DNA of 9,624 bases from an uncultured Cyanobium sp. (GTDB taxonomy: Bacteria > Cyanobacteriota > Cyanobacteriia > PCC-6307 > Cyanobiaceae). The stretch lies in contig CALFOF010000221.1 in assembly GCA_937919075.1 (NCBI GenBank), positions 1-9,624 of the forward strand. The letters are read 5' to 3'. A program made the translations under genes and the position numbers. The notes beneath the pieces are model-generated. The model saw only the letters and a program-made list of their open reading frames with translations. It did not search any database and had not been told where the DNA came from. Below, one piece after another: positions 1 to 6,884 of the stretch; position 1 is the first letter of the stretch; every line of letters begins with the position of its first letter.

Positions 1-461
1 CAGTCGCAGCGGCGGCGCAGGGGGGCCGCCGCGTCGGCGGGGCACACCAGCAGCGCCACCACCGGCCGCACCGGCAGGTCGTTGAGGTCGTCGCCCACGA
101 AGGCCGTGGCGGCGGGCGTCAGCCCCAGTTGCCGCTGCAGGTTCGCCAGGGCGGCGGGTTTGTCCTTCACGCCGGTGAGGCAGTGCTGCAGGCCCAGGTA
201 GCGGGCCCGCTGCTCGGTGGCGCCGCTCTTGCCGCCGCTCAGCAGGGCCACCTCCAGCCCGGCCTGCTGCAGCAGGCGGATGCCCAGCCCATCGCGCACA
301 TCGAAGCGTTTGATCACCTCACCGCTTTCGGTGGTCCAGAGGCCGCCGTCGGTGAGCACCCCATCGACATCCAGCACCAGCAGCTTCAGCTGCCGCAGAC
401 GGGCGCGGCAGCGCCAGGCCGCCAGCCGGCTACGGCCACGGGCCAGCCAGCCGCCGTTCAC
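1..461 (-). CDS. kdsC: 3-deoxy-D-manno-octulosonate 8-phosphate phosphatase KdsC (3' end cut off by the window)
   Basis: Cytosolic HAD-superfamily phosphatase that removes phosphate from Kdo-8-phosphate to give free Kdo, the third step of CMP-Kdo synthesis. The 153 visible residues carry the HAD motifs in order: [10 protein letters not shown] with nucleophile D31 and acid/base D33, a motif II serine (S75 in LLSGGKSG), motif III lysine in KDKPAAL (about 99-105), and motif IV GDDLND (123-128). The [10 protein letters not shown] stretch (about 52-61) is typical of the capless tetrameric KdsC group. The GTG start overlaps the kdsA stop as GTGA (458-461), implying translational coupling in a kdsA-kdsC pair. 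About 30 Arg-rich residues precede the first motif; E. coli KdsC has an N-terminal segment of similar length, so this is not odd. The C-terminus lies beyond base 1. Family assignment is secure from the motifs and from the neighbouring kds genes. Confidence 0.93.
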   Translation of the reverse strand, partial: MNGGWLARGRSRLAAWRCRARLRQLKLLVLDVDGVLTDGGLWTTESGEVIKRFDVRDGLGIRLLQQAGLEVALLSGGKSGATEQRARYLGLQHCLTGVKDKPAALANLQRQLGLTPAATAFVGDDLNDLPVRPVVALLVCPADAAAPLRRRCD

Positions 462-1270
462 AGCGTGCTGACCGCTTCAGGGCGCTGCTGCAGCGGGGCG
501 CGGATCGCCAACAGCTGCTCCAGCAGGGGTTCGAGGCGGTGCAGCGGCACCATGTTGGGCCCGTCGCTGAGGGCGTTCTCCGGGTCGGGATGCACCTCCA
601 TGAACAGGCCGTCCACCCCCACGGCCATGGCGGCGCGGGCCAGCGGCGCCACGTATTCCCGCTGGCCGCCGCTGCTGCTGCCGCGACCACCGGGCTGCTG
701 CACCGAGTGGGTGGCATCGAAGATCACCGGGCAGCCGAGTGCCCGCAGCTGGGGCAGGCCGCGGTAATCCACCACCAGGGTGTTGTACCCGAAGCTGGAG
801 CCCCGCTCGGTGAGCCAGAGCTTCTCCACGCCGGCCTCGCGCAGCTTGGTCACCACTTGGGCCATGTCCCAGGGGGCCAGGAACTGGCCTTTTTTCACAT
901 TGATCGTCTTGCCGGTGCCGCGCACGGCGTCAGCGGCGGCCAGCAGCAGATCGGTCTGACGGCAGAGGAAGGCAGGGATCTGCAGCACATCCACCACGGC
1001 GGCCACGGGGGCAGCCTGCTGACTTTCGTGGATGTCGGTGAGCAGCGGCAGCCCGGTGCGGCGCTTCACTTCCGCCAGCACCTCCAGGCCCTCGGCCACG
1101 CCGGGGCCCCGGAAGGAGCCGCCGGAGCTGCGGTTGGCCTTGTCGAAGCTGGCCTTGAACACGTAAGTGATGCCGAGCCGCTCGGTGATGGCCTTGACCC
1201 GCTCGGCCACCTCGAAGACAAGTTCCGGGCTTTCGATCACACAGGGGCCGGCGATCAGGATGAAACTCAC
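458..1270 (-). CDS. kdsA: Kdo-8-phosphate synthase KdsA, metal-dependent (Cys) type
   Basis: Condenses arabinose-5-phosphate with phosphoenolpyruvate to Kdo-8-phosphate in the cytosol. The 270-residue TIM barrel shows [12 protein letters not shown] (38-49), [12 protein letters not shown] (98-109), [12 protein letters not shown] (124-135) and [11 protein letters not shown] (153-163). The four metal ligands known from the Aquifex aeolicus enzyme (Cys11, His185, Glu222, Asp233) are matched by C10 in IAGPC, H188 in DATHSV, E225 in FMEVHP and D236. E. coli KdsA has Asn instead of the Cys, so this copy should need a divalent metal. I chose the GTG at 1270 because it gives [10 protein letters not shown], close to the Aquifex N-terminus. 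An in-frame GTG at 1306 would add 12 residues with no recognisable match, and neither start has a good ribosome-binding site. Compared with Aquifex there is a 4-residue insert near 112-119. The stop overlaps the kdsC start by 4 nt. Confidence 0.95.
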   Translation of the reverse strand: MSFILIAGPCVIESPELVFEVAERVKAITERLGITYVFKASFDKANRSSGGSFRGPGVAEGLEVLAEVKRRTGLPLLTDIHESQQAAPVAAVVDVLQIPAFLCRQTDLLLAAADAVRGTGKTINVKKGQFLAPWDMAQVVTKLREAGVEKLWLTERGSSFGYNTLVVDYRGLPQLRALGCPVIFDATHSVQQPGGRGSSSGGQREYVAPLARAAMAVGVDGLFMEVHPDPENALSDGPNMVPLHRLEPLLEQLLAIRAPLQQRPEAVSTL

Positions 1271-1320
1271 GGTCCACCGCGTGCAGAGGTCCTCAGCATG
1301 GCCCACGGGAGCCGGGACAT

Positions 1321-2043
1321 ATGCTCACCGCAATGAGTCGGCCCATCCCCATTTTCATCGGTGTCGATCCGCGCGAGCGGGCGGCCACCAATGTGTTGAT
1401 CGACAGTCTGTATCAGTGCAGCACACAAACGCTGGCGATCACACCACTTGACACGCCGCAGTTGGAGTGTCAGGGGTTGTACTGGCGCCAGCGGGATCCC
1501 AGGCAGAGCACGGCTTTTTCGTTCACCCGCTTCCTGGTGCCGCAGCTGTGCGGCTATCAGGGTTGGGCGATTTTCATGGACTGCGACATGCTCTGTCTCA
1601 GTGATATCACTGAACTCTGGGCGCTGCGGGATGACCGTTATGCGGTGATGTGCGTACAGCACGATCACGTCCCGGGCGAAACCGTGAAATTTCTTGGAGA
1701 GCGGCAGTCGGCCTATCCGAAGAAAAACTGGAGTTCGCTGATGCTGTTCAACACCAGCCGCTGCACCGCGCTCACCCCCGACTACGTCAATACGGCCTCC
1801 GGCCTTGATCTGCACCGCTTCCACTGGCTGGCGGGCGATCACGAGATCGGCGCCCTGCCCGACCGCTGGAACCATCTCGTCGATGTGCAGGCGCCGCCGC
1901 AGCTGGCGCCGGAGCCAGGCGGTGCCGCCCTGCTGCACTGGACCCTGGGCGGCCCCTGGTTCCGCGAAAGTCGCACCATGGGCGGCCCCCTGGCGGCCCG
2001 CTGGTACGCCGCCCGCGACGACGCCATGCGGCTGTGGGATTGA
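1321..2043 (+). CDS. GT8-like glycosyltransferase (hypothetical specificity)
   Basis: Probable cytosolic nucleotide-sugar-dependent glycosyltransferase of 240 residues; donor and acceptor are unknown. The GT-A-type features are an N-terminal strand [10 protein letters not shown] (10-19), a DxD metal-binding motif in IFMDCDML (D87, D89), [11 protein letters not shown] (134-144), and a C-terminal HWTLGGPWF (206-214) resembling the His/Gly/Pro/Trp signature of GT8 enzymes. Similar proteins, as I recall them, occur mainly in proteobacterial surface-polysaccharide loci. The ATG at 1321 has GGGAG nine bases upstream; a second ATG at 1333 is possible. The gene diverges from kdsA and overlaps the following HIT gene, which places it in the Kdo locus. 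Composition is odd: about 58% G+C over 1381-1740 against about 74% over 1801-2040 by hand count, which suggests a different origin or incomplete amelioration. Family is fairly sure; a role in Kdo-containing glycan synthesis is inference from context. Confidence 0.8.
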   Translation: MLTAMSRPIPIFIGVDPRERAATNVLIDSLYQCSTQTLAITPLDTPQLECQGLYWRQRDPRQSTAFSFTRFLVPQLCGYQGWAIFMDCDMLCLSDITELWALRDDRYAVMCVQHDHVPGETVKFLGERQSAYPKKNWSSLMLFNTSRCTALTPDYVNTASGLDLHRFHWLAGDHEIGALPDRWNHLVDVQAPPQLAPEPGGAALLHWTLGGPWFRESRTMGGPLAARWYAARDDAMRLWD

Positions 2044-2504
2044 GCGAGCCGGCCGCCGGTTGCGGTGTCTGCCGCCTGCACGCCGAGCCTGAGGCGATCG
2101 CCCGTTTCGAGATCCTGCGCCAGCCCCTGTGGCTGCTGCGGCACCACCCCACGCCGGCGCCGCTGCCCGGCTGGCTGCTGCTCGACGCCGTCCGCCACTT
2201 CGATGGCCCGTCCGCGTTCACGGCTGCGGAGGCGGCCGGCTTTGGGCCGATGCTGCAGCGCTGCAGCGCCCTGGTGCGGCAGCTCACCGGCTGTGAGCGC
2301 GTGTATGTGATCGCCTTCGGGGAGGGGGCCCGGCACCTGCACGCGCACCTGATCCCCCGCCATGCCGCCGACCCCGACACTGCCGCCTGGCGGGTGGCGG
2401 ACGTGTACCGCCAGATGGAGGCCGGCGCCCGGCCCGCGGCGCCGCTGGAGCGGCTGGACGCGCTGGTGCGGCAGGCCCGCGGCCTCACGGCGCTGTGGGA
2501 ATAG
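2034..2504 (+). CDS. HIT-like (histidine triad) family protein
   Basis: Small cytosolic protein (156 residues) of the histidine-triad superfamily, which hydrolyses or transfers nucleotidyl groups through a covalent nucleotidyl-histidine. The triad is clear at HLHAHLIPR: H101, H103, H105. The N-terminus has a CGVCRLH cluster (C10, C13, H16) and a later RHFDGP (H55), consistent with the Cys/His zinc site of many HIT proteins. The substrate cannot be told from the sequence. The GTG start at 2034 overlaps the glycosyltransferase by 10 nt; a TTG at 2040 would give a 4-nt TTGA overlap and lose only two residues, so either may be used. The stop lies 28 nt before kdsB. Placement between a glycosyltransferase and the CMP-Kdo synthetase hints at a role in nucleotide or nucleotide-sugar metabolism, but that is inference only. 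Confidence 0.8.
   Translation: MGLSEPAAGCGVCRLHAEPEAIARFEILRQPLWLLRHHPTPAPLPGWLLLDAVRHFDGPSAFTAAEAAGFGPMLQRCSALVRQLTGCERVYVIAFGEGARHLHAHLIPRHAADPDTAAWRVADVYRQMEAGARPAAPLERLDALVRQARGLTALWE
2093..2102. repeat. Extended HIP1 palindrome GGCGATCGCC inside the HIT gene
   Basis: Exact HIP1 octamer GCGATCGC at 2094-2101 with matching outer G and C. Typical of cyanobacterial genomes. Confidence 0.7.
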
Positions 2505-2532
2505 GCTCCCGCCACCAGGGTTTTGGCGGCAG

Positions 2533-3390
2533 ATGGCGGGCAGCGGCTTGAGCGATCAGCAGCACCGCAGCGGCGCCCCGGCGCCGGAGCCGGCAGGCTC
2601 CGCCACCCTGCCAGCTCTGGCCTGCGTGGTGGCCGTGCCGGCGCGGCTGGAGTCGTCCCGCCTGCCCAACAAGGTGATGGCCGACATCGGCGGCCAGCCC
2701 ATGCTGCAGCGGGTGCTGCTGCGTTGCCGCCAGGCCCGGCGGCCTGCCGCCGTGGTGCTCTGCACCGACAGCGAGGTGCTGCGGGCGGCGGCCGAGGGCT
2801 GGGGTTTTCCGGTGCTGATGACCAGCACTGGCTGCGGTTCCGGCAGCGAGCGGCTCGCCTCGGTGGTGGAGGCCCTCACCGCCCGGGCGGGTGCTGCAGG
2901 CGCCGCCGCGGCCCGCAGCGTGATCATCAATGTGCAGGGGGATCAGCCGTTCATCGATCCGGCCGTGATCGATGCGATGGCGCTGGAGTTCGAGCGGCGC
3001 ACGCCCACGCCGGAGGTGCTCACCCCGATCTACCGGATGCCGCCGGAGAAGATCCACGATCCCAATGTGGTCAAGACGCTGCTGGCCGCCGATGGCCGCG
3101 CGCTCTACTTCTCCCGCTCCGCCATCCCGCATGTGCGCGGTGAGGATCCGCAGCAGTGGCACGCCCATGCTCCCTACTGGGGCCATGTGGGCATCTACGG
3201 CTACCGCGCCGACGTGCTGGCCCGCTGGGACGCCCTGCCCCACTCACCGCTGGAGCACAGCGAGAAGCTGGAGCAGCTGCGGCTGATCGAGGCGGGCATC
3301 ACGGTGGGCACCTTCCCGGTGGAAGGCGATTTCCTCTCGGTCGACACCGCCGCCCAGCTGGAGCAGGCCCGCCGCCTGGCTGCCGCCTGA
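2533..3390 (+). CDS. kdsB: CMP-Kdo synthetase (3-deoxy-manno-octulosonate cytidylyltransferase) KdsB
   Basis: Activates Kdo with CTP to CMP-Kdo and pyrophosphate, the last cytosolic step before transfer into surface glycan. The 285-residue protein shows the nucleotide-binding loop VAVPARLESSRLPNK (33-47), the base-contact region SGSERLA (103-109), the Mg-binding INVQGDQPFI (132-141), YFSRSAIP (192-199), HVGIYGYR (218-225), SPLEHSEKLEQLR (238-250) and VDT (270-272). E. coli KdsB has 248 residues; the extra length is mainly an N-terminal, low-complexity Ala/Pro/Gly/Ser stretch of about 30 residues before the first strand. I chose the ATG at 2533 because it is the first start after the HIT gene; a start at 2362 would overlap the HIT gene by 143 nt. 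No clear Shine-Dalgarno sequence is seen, so the true start could be further in. Likely cotranscribed with the glycosyltransferase and HIT genes; convergent with kdsD across 42 nt. Confidence 0.93.
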   Translation: MAGSGLSDQQHRSGAPAPEPAGSATLPALACVVAVPARLESSRLPNKVMADIGGQPMLQRVLLRCRQARRPAAVVLCTDSEVLRAAAEGWGFPVLMTSTGCGSGSERLASVVEALTARAGAAGAAAARSVIINVQGDQPFIDPAVIDAMALEFERRTPTPEVLTPIYRMPPEKIHDPNVVKTLLAADGRALYFSRSAIPHVRGEDPQQWHAHAPYWGHVGIYGYRADVLARWDALPHSPLEHSEKLEQLRLIEAGITVGTFPVEGDFLSVDTAAQLEQARRLAAA

Positions 3391-3432
3391 GCGGGCCCTG
3401 CCCACCATCGAGGGCGCCTTGGGGCCGCGCCT
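3391..3432. other. Short convergent spacer between kdsB and kdsD
   Basis: These 42 nt separate two convergent genes. The only structure I find is a 5-bp inverted repeat, GCCCT (3395-3399) and AGGGC (3411-3415), with an 11-nt loop and no T-tract on either side. It is too weak to call a terminator; transcripts from both sides probably overlap here. Confidence 0.4.
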
Positions 3433-4431
3433 TCAGCTCAAGCTGGAGCTCAGCCCCGCCTGGATCAGGTCGTGCAGCCGCAGCAGGCCCAGCATGGATC
3501 CCGCCTCATCGAGCACGGGCAGCACGCCGATCGGCTTGCGGCTGTTGCGCTCCATGCGCTCAAGCGCTTCCACCGCCAGCATTCCCGGCCCCACCGTGAT
3601 TGGATCGGCCGTCATCAGCTGGGCGGCGCATAGCTCAGCCCAGCCGGCAGCGGCGTGATGCTCCAGGGCCCGGCGCAGGTCACCGTCGGTGATCAGGCCC
3701 GCCAGCTGCTGCGGTGCCCCGCTGCGGCGCACCCAGCAGGCACCGGCACCGTCGCGGGTGAGCAGGGCGATCACGGCGCTGAGGCTGTCGCTTTCCTCCA
3801 GCGGGTGCAGCTGGGCGGTGGGCAGCATCAGGTCGGCCACTGTGAGCGTGAGCTGCTTGCCAAGCGCGCCGGCCGGATGGTTGCGGGCGAAGTCGGCCGG
3901 GGAGATGCCGCGCCGCTCCATCCACACCGTGGCCAGGGCATCGCCGATCGCCATCGCCACCGCCGTGCTGGCGGTGGGGGCCAGATTCAGCGGGCAGACC
4001 TCCCGGTCGACCGAGGCATCGAGCACCACATCGCAGCCGCGCGCCAGGCTCGACTGCAGTTTTCCCACCAGGGCGATCCGGCCGGTGCCGCGCCGGCGCA
4101 GGTGGGGAAGGATTTCGAGCAGCTCGCCCGTTTCGCCGCTGTTGGAGAGCAGCAGTGCCACGTCCTGCGGGGCCACCACGCCCAGATCGCCGTGCAGGGC
4201 ATCGAGCGGATTGAGATACAGCGACATCAACCCGATCGAGGAAAAGGTGGCCGCGATCTTGCGCGCCACGATGCCGCTCTTGCCCACGCCGGTGATCACG
4301 AGCTTGGCCCGCTGGTCGGCGCAACGCTCCAGCATCGCCAGGGCCGCATCCACCTGGCGGCTTTCGATCCGGCCGGCGGCAGCGGCGATCGCGGCGGCCT
4401 CTTCCTGCAGGCAGCGGGTCAATGCCGACAT
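3433..4431 (-). CDS. kdsD: D-arabinose 5-phosphate isomerase KdsD (KpsF/GutQ family)
   Basis: Converts ribulose-5-phosphate to arabinose-5-phosphate, the first step of Kdo synthesis. The 332 residues comprise an N-terminal SIS sugar-isomerase domain (about 40-190) and two C-terminal CBS domains (about 200-260 and 270-330), as in E. coli KdsD (328 residues). SIS signatures are TGVGKSG (47-53), LSNSGETGE (95-103), CPLNLAPTAS (146-155) and NHPAGALGK (184-192). The E. coli catalytic residues K59, E111, E152 and H193 are matched at a constant offset of 8 by K51, E103, E144 and H185, so the enzyme should be active. The second CBS domain ends with LGLLRLHDLIQAG. The gene uses ATG at 4431 without a visible Shine-Dalgarno, lies 67 nt behind smpB on the same strand and runs into kdsB head-on. 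With kdsA, kdsB and kdsC it completes the pathway to CMP-Kdo in this window. Confidence 0.94.
   Translation of the reverse strand: MSALTRCLQEEAAAIAAAAGRIESRQVDAALAMLERCADQRAKLVITGVGKSGIVARKIAATFSSIGLMSLYLNPLDALHGDLGVVAPQDVALLLSNSGETGELLEILPHLRRRGTGRIALVGKLQSSLARGCDVVLDASVDREVCPLNLAPTASTAVAMAIGDALATVWMERRGISPADFARNHPAGALGKQLTLTVADLMLPTAQLHPLEESDSLSAVIALLTRDGAGACWVRRSGAPQQLAGLITDGDLRRALEHHAAAGWAELCAAQLMTADPITVGPGMLAVEALERMERNSRKPIGVLPVLDEAGSMLGLLRLHDLIQAGLSSSLS
4385..4392. repeat. HIP1 octamer GCGATCGC inside kdsD
   Basis: Exact copy of the highly iterated palindrome known from many cyanobacterial genomes, within the 5' part of kdsD. It is flanked G..G, so it is not the extended GGCGATCGCC form. 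Confidence 0.7.
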
Positions 4432-4498
4432 GGCAGCTGCTGGCGATGGGGCGTGGTGACTGTATGGCGTGCCGCCGGGCCTGGTGCGGTGGCCGGTT

Positions 4499-4996
4499 TC
4501 AGCCCCGGGCCAAGGCCGAGCGCACTTCCCGGTCGGCGTCCTTGCGGCGCTCCTCCTGGCGTTTGTCGTGCAGCTTGCGGCCCTTGGCCAGGCCGACCGT
4601 GAGCTTGATCCATGAGCCTTTGAGGTGCAGGTTCAGGGGGATGAGCGTCAGTCCCTTCTGGTCGATGGCGATGCGCAGCTTGTCGATCTCGCGGCGATGG
4701 GCCAGCAGCTTGCGGGTGCGCAGTGGCTCGTGGTTGAAAAAGGCGCCGGCGTAGCTGTGGGGCGAGATGTGCACGTTGTGCAGCTGCAGTTCCCCCTTGC
4801 GGATCAGGCAGAAGCCGTCGCGCAGGTTGGCCTTGCCGGCCCGGATCGACTTCACCTCGGTGCCCACCAGCTCCAGGCCGGTTTCCAATGTTTCGAGAAT
4901 CTCGTACTGGTGACGGGCGAAGCGGTTGTCGGCCAGCAGCCGATTGGCCGCATCACGGGCTGCCCGCGCGGCCTTCTTTCCCGCTGCCTTCGCCAT
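4499..4996 (-). CDS. smpB: SsrA-binding protein SmpB
   Basis: Binds tmRNA and takes it to stalled ribosomes for trans-translation. The 165-residue protein begins with a basic segment [18 protein letters not shown], followed by the conserved [17 protein letters not shown] and [23 protein letters not shown] segment, then [27 protein letters not shown], and the C-terminal [12 protein letters not shown] that leads into the basic tail inserted in the decoding centre. Length is normal for the family. I chose the ATG at 4996 because it gives the usual MAK- start; a GTG six bases upstream (5002) would add only two residues. A GGGGGTGG run just upstream may serve as ribosome-binding site. The gene is divergent from ruvB and followed by kdsD 67 nt downstream on the same strand. 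No ssrA gene is visible in the window. Confidence 0.97.
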   Translation of the reverse strand: MAKAAGKKAARAARDAANRLLADNRFARHQYEILETLETGLELVGTEVKSIRAGKANLRDGFCLIRKGELQLHNVHISPHSYAGAFFNHEPLRTRKLLAHRREIDKLRIAIDQKGLTLIPLNLHLKGSWIKLTVGLAKGRKLHDKRQEERRKDADREVRSALARG

Positions 4997-5055
4997 TGCC
5001 ACCCCCGGCCCCAGGCCCGACCCTAAGCAGGCCCGGTCCTGCCTACGCTCCTGAA
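4997..5055. promoter_or_regulatory. Divergent smpB/ruvB intergenic region with a small inverted repeat
   Basis: Only 59 nt separate the smpB and ruvB starts, so the promoters of both genes must lie here or extend into coding sequence. I see no convincing -35/-10 pair. An inverted repeat GCAGG-cccggt-CCTGC (5027-5042) sits 13 nt before the ruvB ATG; it could be an operator or a small 5' UTR hairpin, or chance in GC-rich DNA. Confidence 0.35.
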
Positions 5056-6138
5056 ATGGCGATCGTGTCCTCCGGCCCGTCCGATCGAGCCTCCGGCAAG
5101 GGCTCCAGACACCTGGTGGATGCGCAGCCCCATCCGGATGACGGCGCAGCCAACACCGCCGAGGCGGCCGAAGCCCCGCGGGCCCTGCGGGAGGACACGC
5201 TCCGGCCGCGCCGGCTCGACGATTACATCGGCCAGCGGGAGCTCAAGCAGGTGCTCGCGATTGCGGTGGAGGCCACCCGCAACCGCGGCGATGCGCTTGA
5301 TCACGTGCTGCTCTACGGCCCTCCCGGCCTCGGCAAGACCACCATGGCCCTGGTGCTGGCCGAGGAGCTGGGTGTGCGCTGCCGCATCACCAGTGCGCCG
5401 GCGCTGGAGCGCCCGCGCGACATCGTCGGGCTGCTGATGAACCTGCAGCCGCACGATCTGCTGTTCATCGATGAGATCCACCGGCTCAACCGGGTGGCGG
5501 AAGAACTGCTCTACCCCGCCATGGAGGACTGCCGGCTGGATCTCACCGTGGGCAAGGGCACCACGGCCCGCACCCGCGCCGTGCCGCTGGCGCCGTTCAC
5601 GCTGGTGGGGGCCACCACCCGGGCGGGAGCGCTGAGTTCACCGCTGCGGGATCGCTTCGGGTTGATCCAGCGGCTGGAGTTCTACGACCTGCCCGATCTG
5701 AAGGCGATCGTGGAGCGGGCCGCCGGCCTGCTGAAGTTGGAGCTCGGTGGTGATGCCGCGATTGAGGTGGCCCGCCGCTGCCGCGGCACCCCCCGGATCG
5801 CCAACCGCCTGCTGCGCCGCGTCCGGGATGTGGCCAGCGTGCGCGGCCACGCCTGCATCGATGCGGCGTTGGTGGCCGAAGCGCTCAGCCTGCACCGCGT
5901 GGATGCCCGCGGCCTCGATGCCAGCGACCGGCGGCTGCTGCAGCTGCTGCTGGAGGGCTACGGCGGTGGTCCGGTGGGCCTCGACACCCTGGCCGCCGGC
6001 CTGGGGGAAGACCCGGTCACGCTGGAAACGGTGGTGGAGCCCTTCCTGCTGCAACTGGGCTTCCTGCAGCGCACCCCACGCGGCCGTATCGCCACCGCCG
6101 CCGCCCGCCAGCACCTGGCCTGGCCGGAGGCGGCCTGA
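5056..6138 (+). CDS. ruvB: Holliday junction branch-migration ATPase RuvB
   Basis: Hexameric AAA+ motor that, with RuvA, drives branch migration of Holliday junctions during recombinational repair. In the 360 residues I see the presensor region [10 protein letters not shown] (51-60), Walker [10 protein letters not shown] (88-96), Walker [11 protein letters not shown] (135-144), sensor 1 VGATTRAG (184-191), the arginine-finger region LRDRFG (197-202), sensor 2 [16 protein letters not shown] (243-258) and a C-terminal winged helix with [13 protein letters not shown] (301-313). About 45 N-terminal residues before the AAA+ core are low in complexity, longer than in E. coli RuvB but, as I recall, usual in cyanobacteria. 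The ATG at 5056 gives MAIVSS, close to known cyanobacterial starts; an upstream in-frame start at 4888 would lie inside smpB and is unlikely. The stop TGA overlaps the next ATG (TGATG). Confidence 0.97.
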   Translation: MAIVSSGPSDRASGKGSRHLVDAQPHPDDGAANTAEAAEAPRALREDTLRPRRLDDYIGQRELKQVLAIAVEATRNRGDALDHVLLYGPPGLGKTTMALVLAEELGVRCRITSAPALERPRDIVGLLMNLQPHDLLFIDEIHRLNRVAEELLYPAMEDCRLDLTVGKGTTARTRAVPLAPFTLVGATTRAGALSSPLRDRFGLIQRLEFYDLPDLKAIVERAAGLLKLELGGDAAIEVARRCRGTPRIANRLLRRVRDVASVRGHACIDAALVAEALSLHRVDARGLDASDRRLLQLLLEGYGGGPVGLDTLAAGLGEDPVTLETVVEPFLLQLGFLQRTPRGRIATAAARQHLAWPEAA

Positions 6139-6884
6139 TGCTCGCCACCTTGCTGGCGGTGCTGCTGGTTGCCCAGCTGAGCGTGCCCCAGCTGTTTGAG
6201 GCGGCGCTGGGCGCCAGCCGCGAGGGGCGCTTCGGCGATGCCCTGCCCCTGTGGGACCAGGTGGTGGAGCAGCTGCCAGGCGATGCCTCCGCCTGGAGCA
6301 ACCGCGGTAACGTGCGGCTGGCGATGGGGGATCCGCAGGGCGCGATCAGCGATCAGAACCGGGCGATTGCGCTCGAACCTGGCAGCGCCGACCCCTACTT
6401 GAACCGTGGCATCGCCGAAGAGGCCCTGCAGCAGTGGGAGCTGGCTGCCGGCGATTACGAAACGATCCTGCAGAACGATCCGGCCGATGCGGCGGCGCTT
6501 TACAACCTTGGCAATGTGCGCGGCTCCCAGGGGCATTGGGAGCAGGCGCGCCGTTGCTTCGAAGCGGCCGACCTGGCCCGGCCGGGCTTTGCGATGGCCC
6601 GCTCCAGCGCCGCGCTGGCGGCGTTCCAGCAGGGGGATGTGGCAGCGGCCGAGCGGGAGCTGCGCCAGCTGATCCGCCGCTACCCGCTGTTTGCCGATGC
6701 CCGCGCCGGCCTCACCGCCGTGCTGTGGCAACGCGGCGCTTCGGGGGAGGCGGAGAGCAACTGGGCGGCGGCCTCCGGCCTCGACCCCCGCTACCGCCAG
6801 CCAGAATGGCTCTTGCAGATACGGCGCTGGCCCCCCTCGCCGGTGCACGCTCTTCAGGATTTTCTGCATCTGGCCCGTCGATGA
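6138..6884 (+). CDS. TPR-repeat protein, possibly exported
   Basis: A 248-residue protein of unknown role built of tetratricopeptide repeats, which normally form a superhelical protein-binding scaffold. Repeats follow each other with a 34-residue period from about residue 17 to 218; the best are 51-82 (AWSNRGNVRLAMGDPQGAI), 85-116 (PYLNRGIAEEALQQWELAA) and 119-150 (ALYNLGNVRGSQGHWEQA), with weaker ones before and after. The N-terminus [15 protein letters not shown] is hydrophobic without basic residues, so it could be a weak signal peptide or membrane anchor; location is uncertain. The ATG overlaps the ruvB stop by one base (TGATG) and the gene ends with ATGA shared with the amidohydrolase, so it is likely translated in step with both. 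Similar TPR proteins follow ruvB in other picocyanobacteria, as I recall, which argues for a conserved operon, not a chance neighbour. Confidence 0.87.
   Translation: MLATLLAVLLVAQLSVPQLFEAALGASREGRFGDALPLWDQVVEQLPGDASAWSNRGNVRLAMGDPQGAISDQNRAIALEPGSADPYLNRGIAEEALQQWELAAGDYETILQNDPADAAALYNLGNVRGSQGHWEQARRCFEAADLARPGFAMARSSAALAAFQQGDVAAAERELRQLIRRYPLFADARAGLTAVLWQRGASGEAESNWAAASGLDPRYRQPEWLLQIRRWPPSPVHALQDFLHLARR

Noticed and set aside
1194..1320. Promoter for the glycosyltransferase using TTGACC at 1194
   Set aside because: No acceptable -10 hexamer at 16-18 nt spacing, and TTGACC lies in kdsA coding sequence.
539..1336. Long plus-strand open frame antisense to kdsA
   Set aside because: Gly/His/Ala-rich translation without recognisable motifs, opposite a gene with all its catalytic residues; an expected by-product of high G+C coding DNA.
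2362..2532. Upstream in-frame extension of kdsB starting inside the HIT gene
   Set aside because: Would overlap the HIT gene by 143 nt and add Pro/Arg-rich residues unlike any KdsB; the ATG at 2533 is more economical.
3395..3415. Bidirectional terminator between kdsB and kdsD
   Set aside because: Only a 5-bp stem with an 11-nt loop and no T-tracts; not above chance in this composition.
3655..4602. 315-codon plus-strand frame antisense to kdsD and smpB
   Set aside because: Covers two well-identified genes on the other strand, low-complexity composition, no domain; codon-shadow of GC-rich genes.
6434..6880. 149-codon upstream extension of the amidohydrolase, giving a fusion protein
   Set aside because: The extension lies out of frame inside the TPR gene and has no motif, while the ATG at 6881 forms a classic ATGA overlap.
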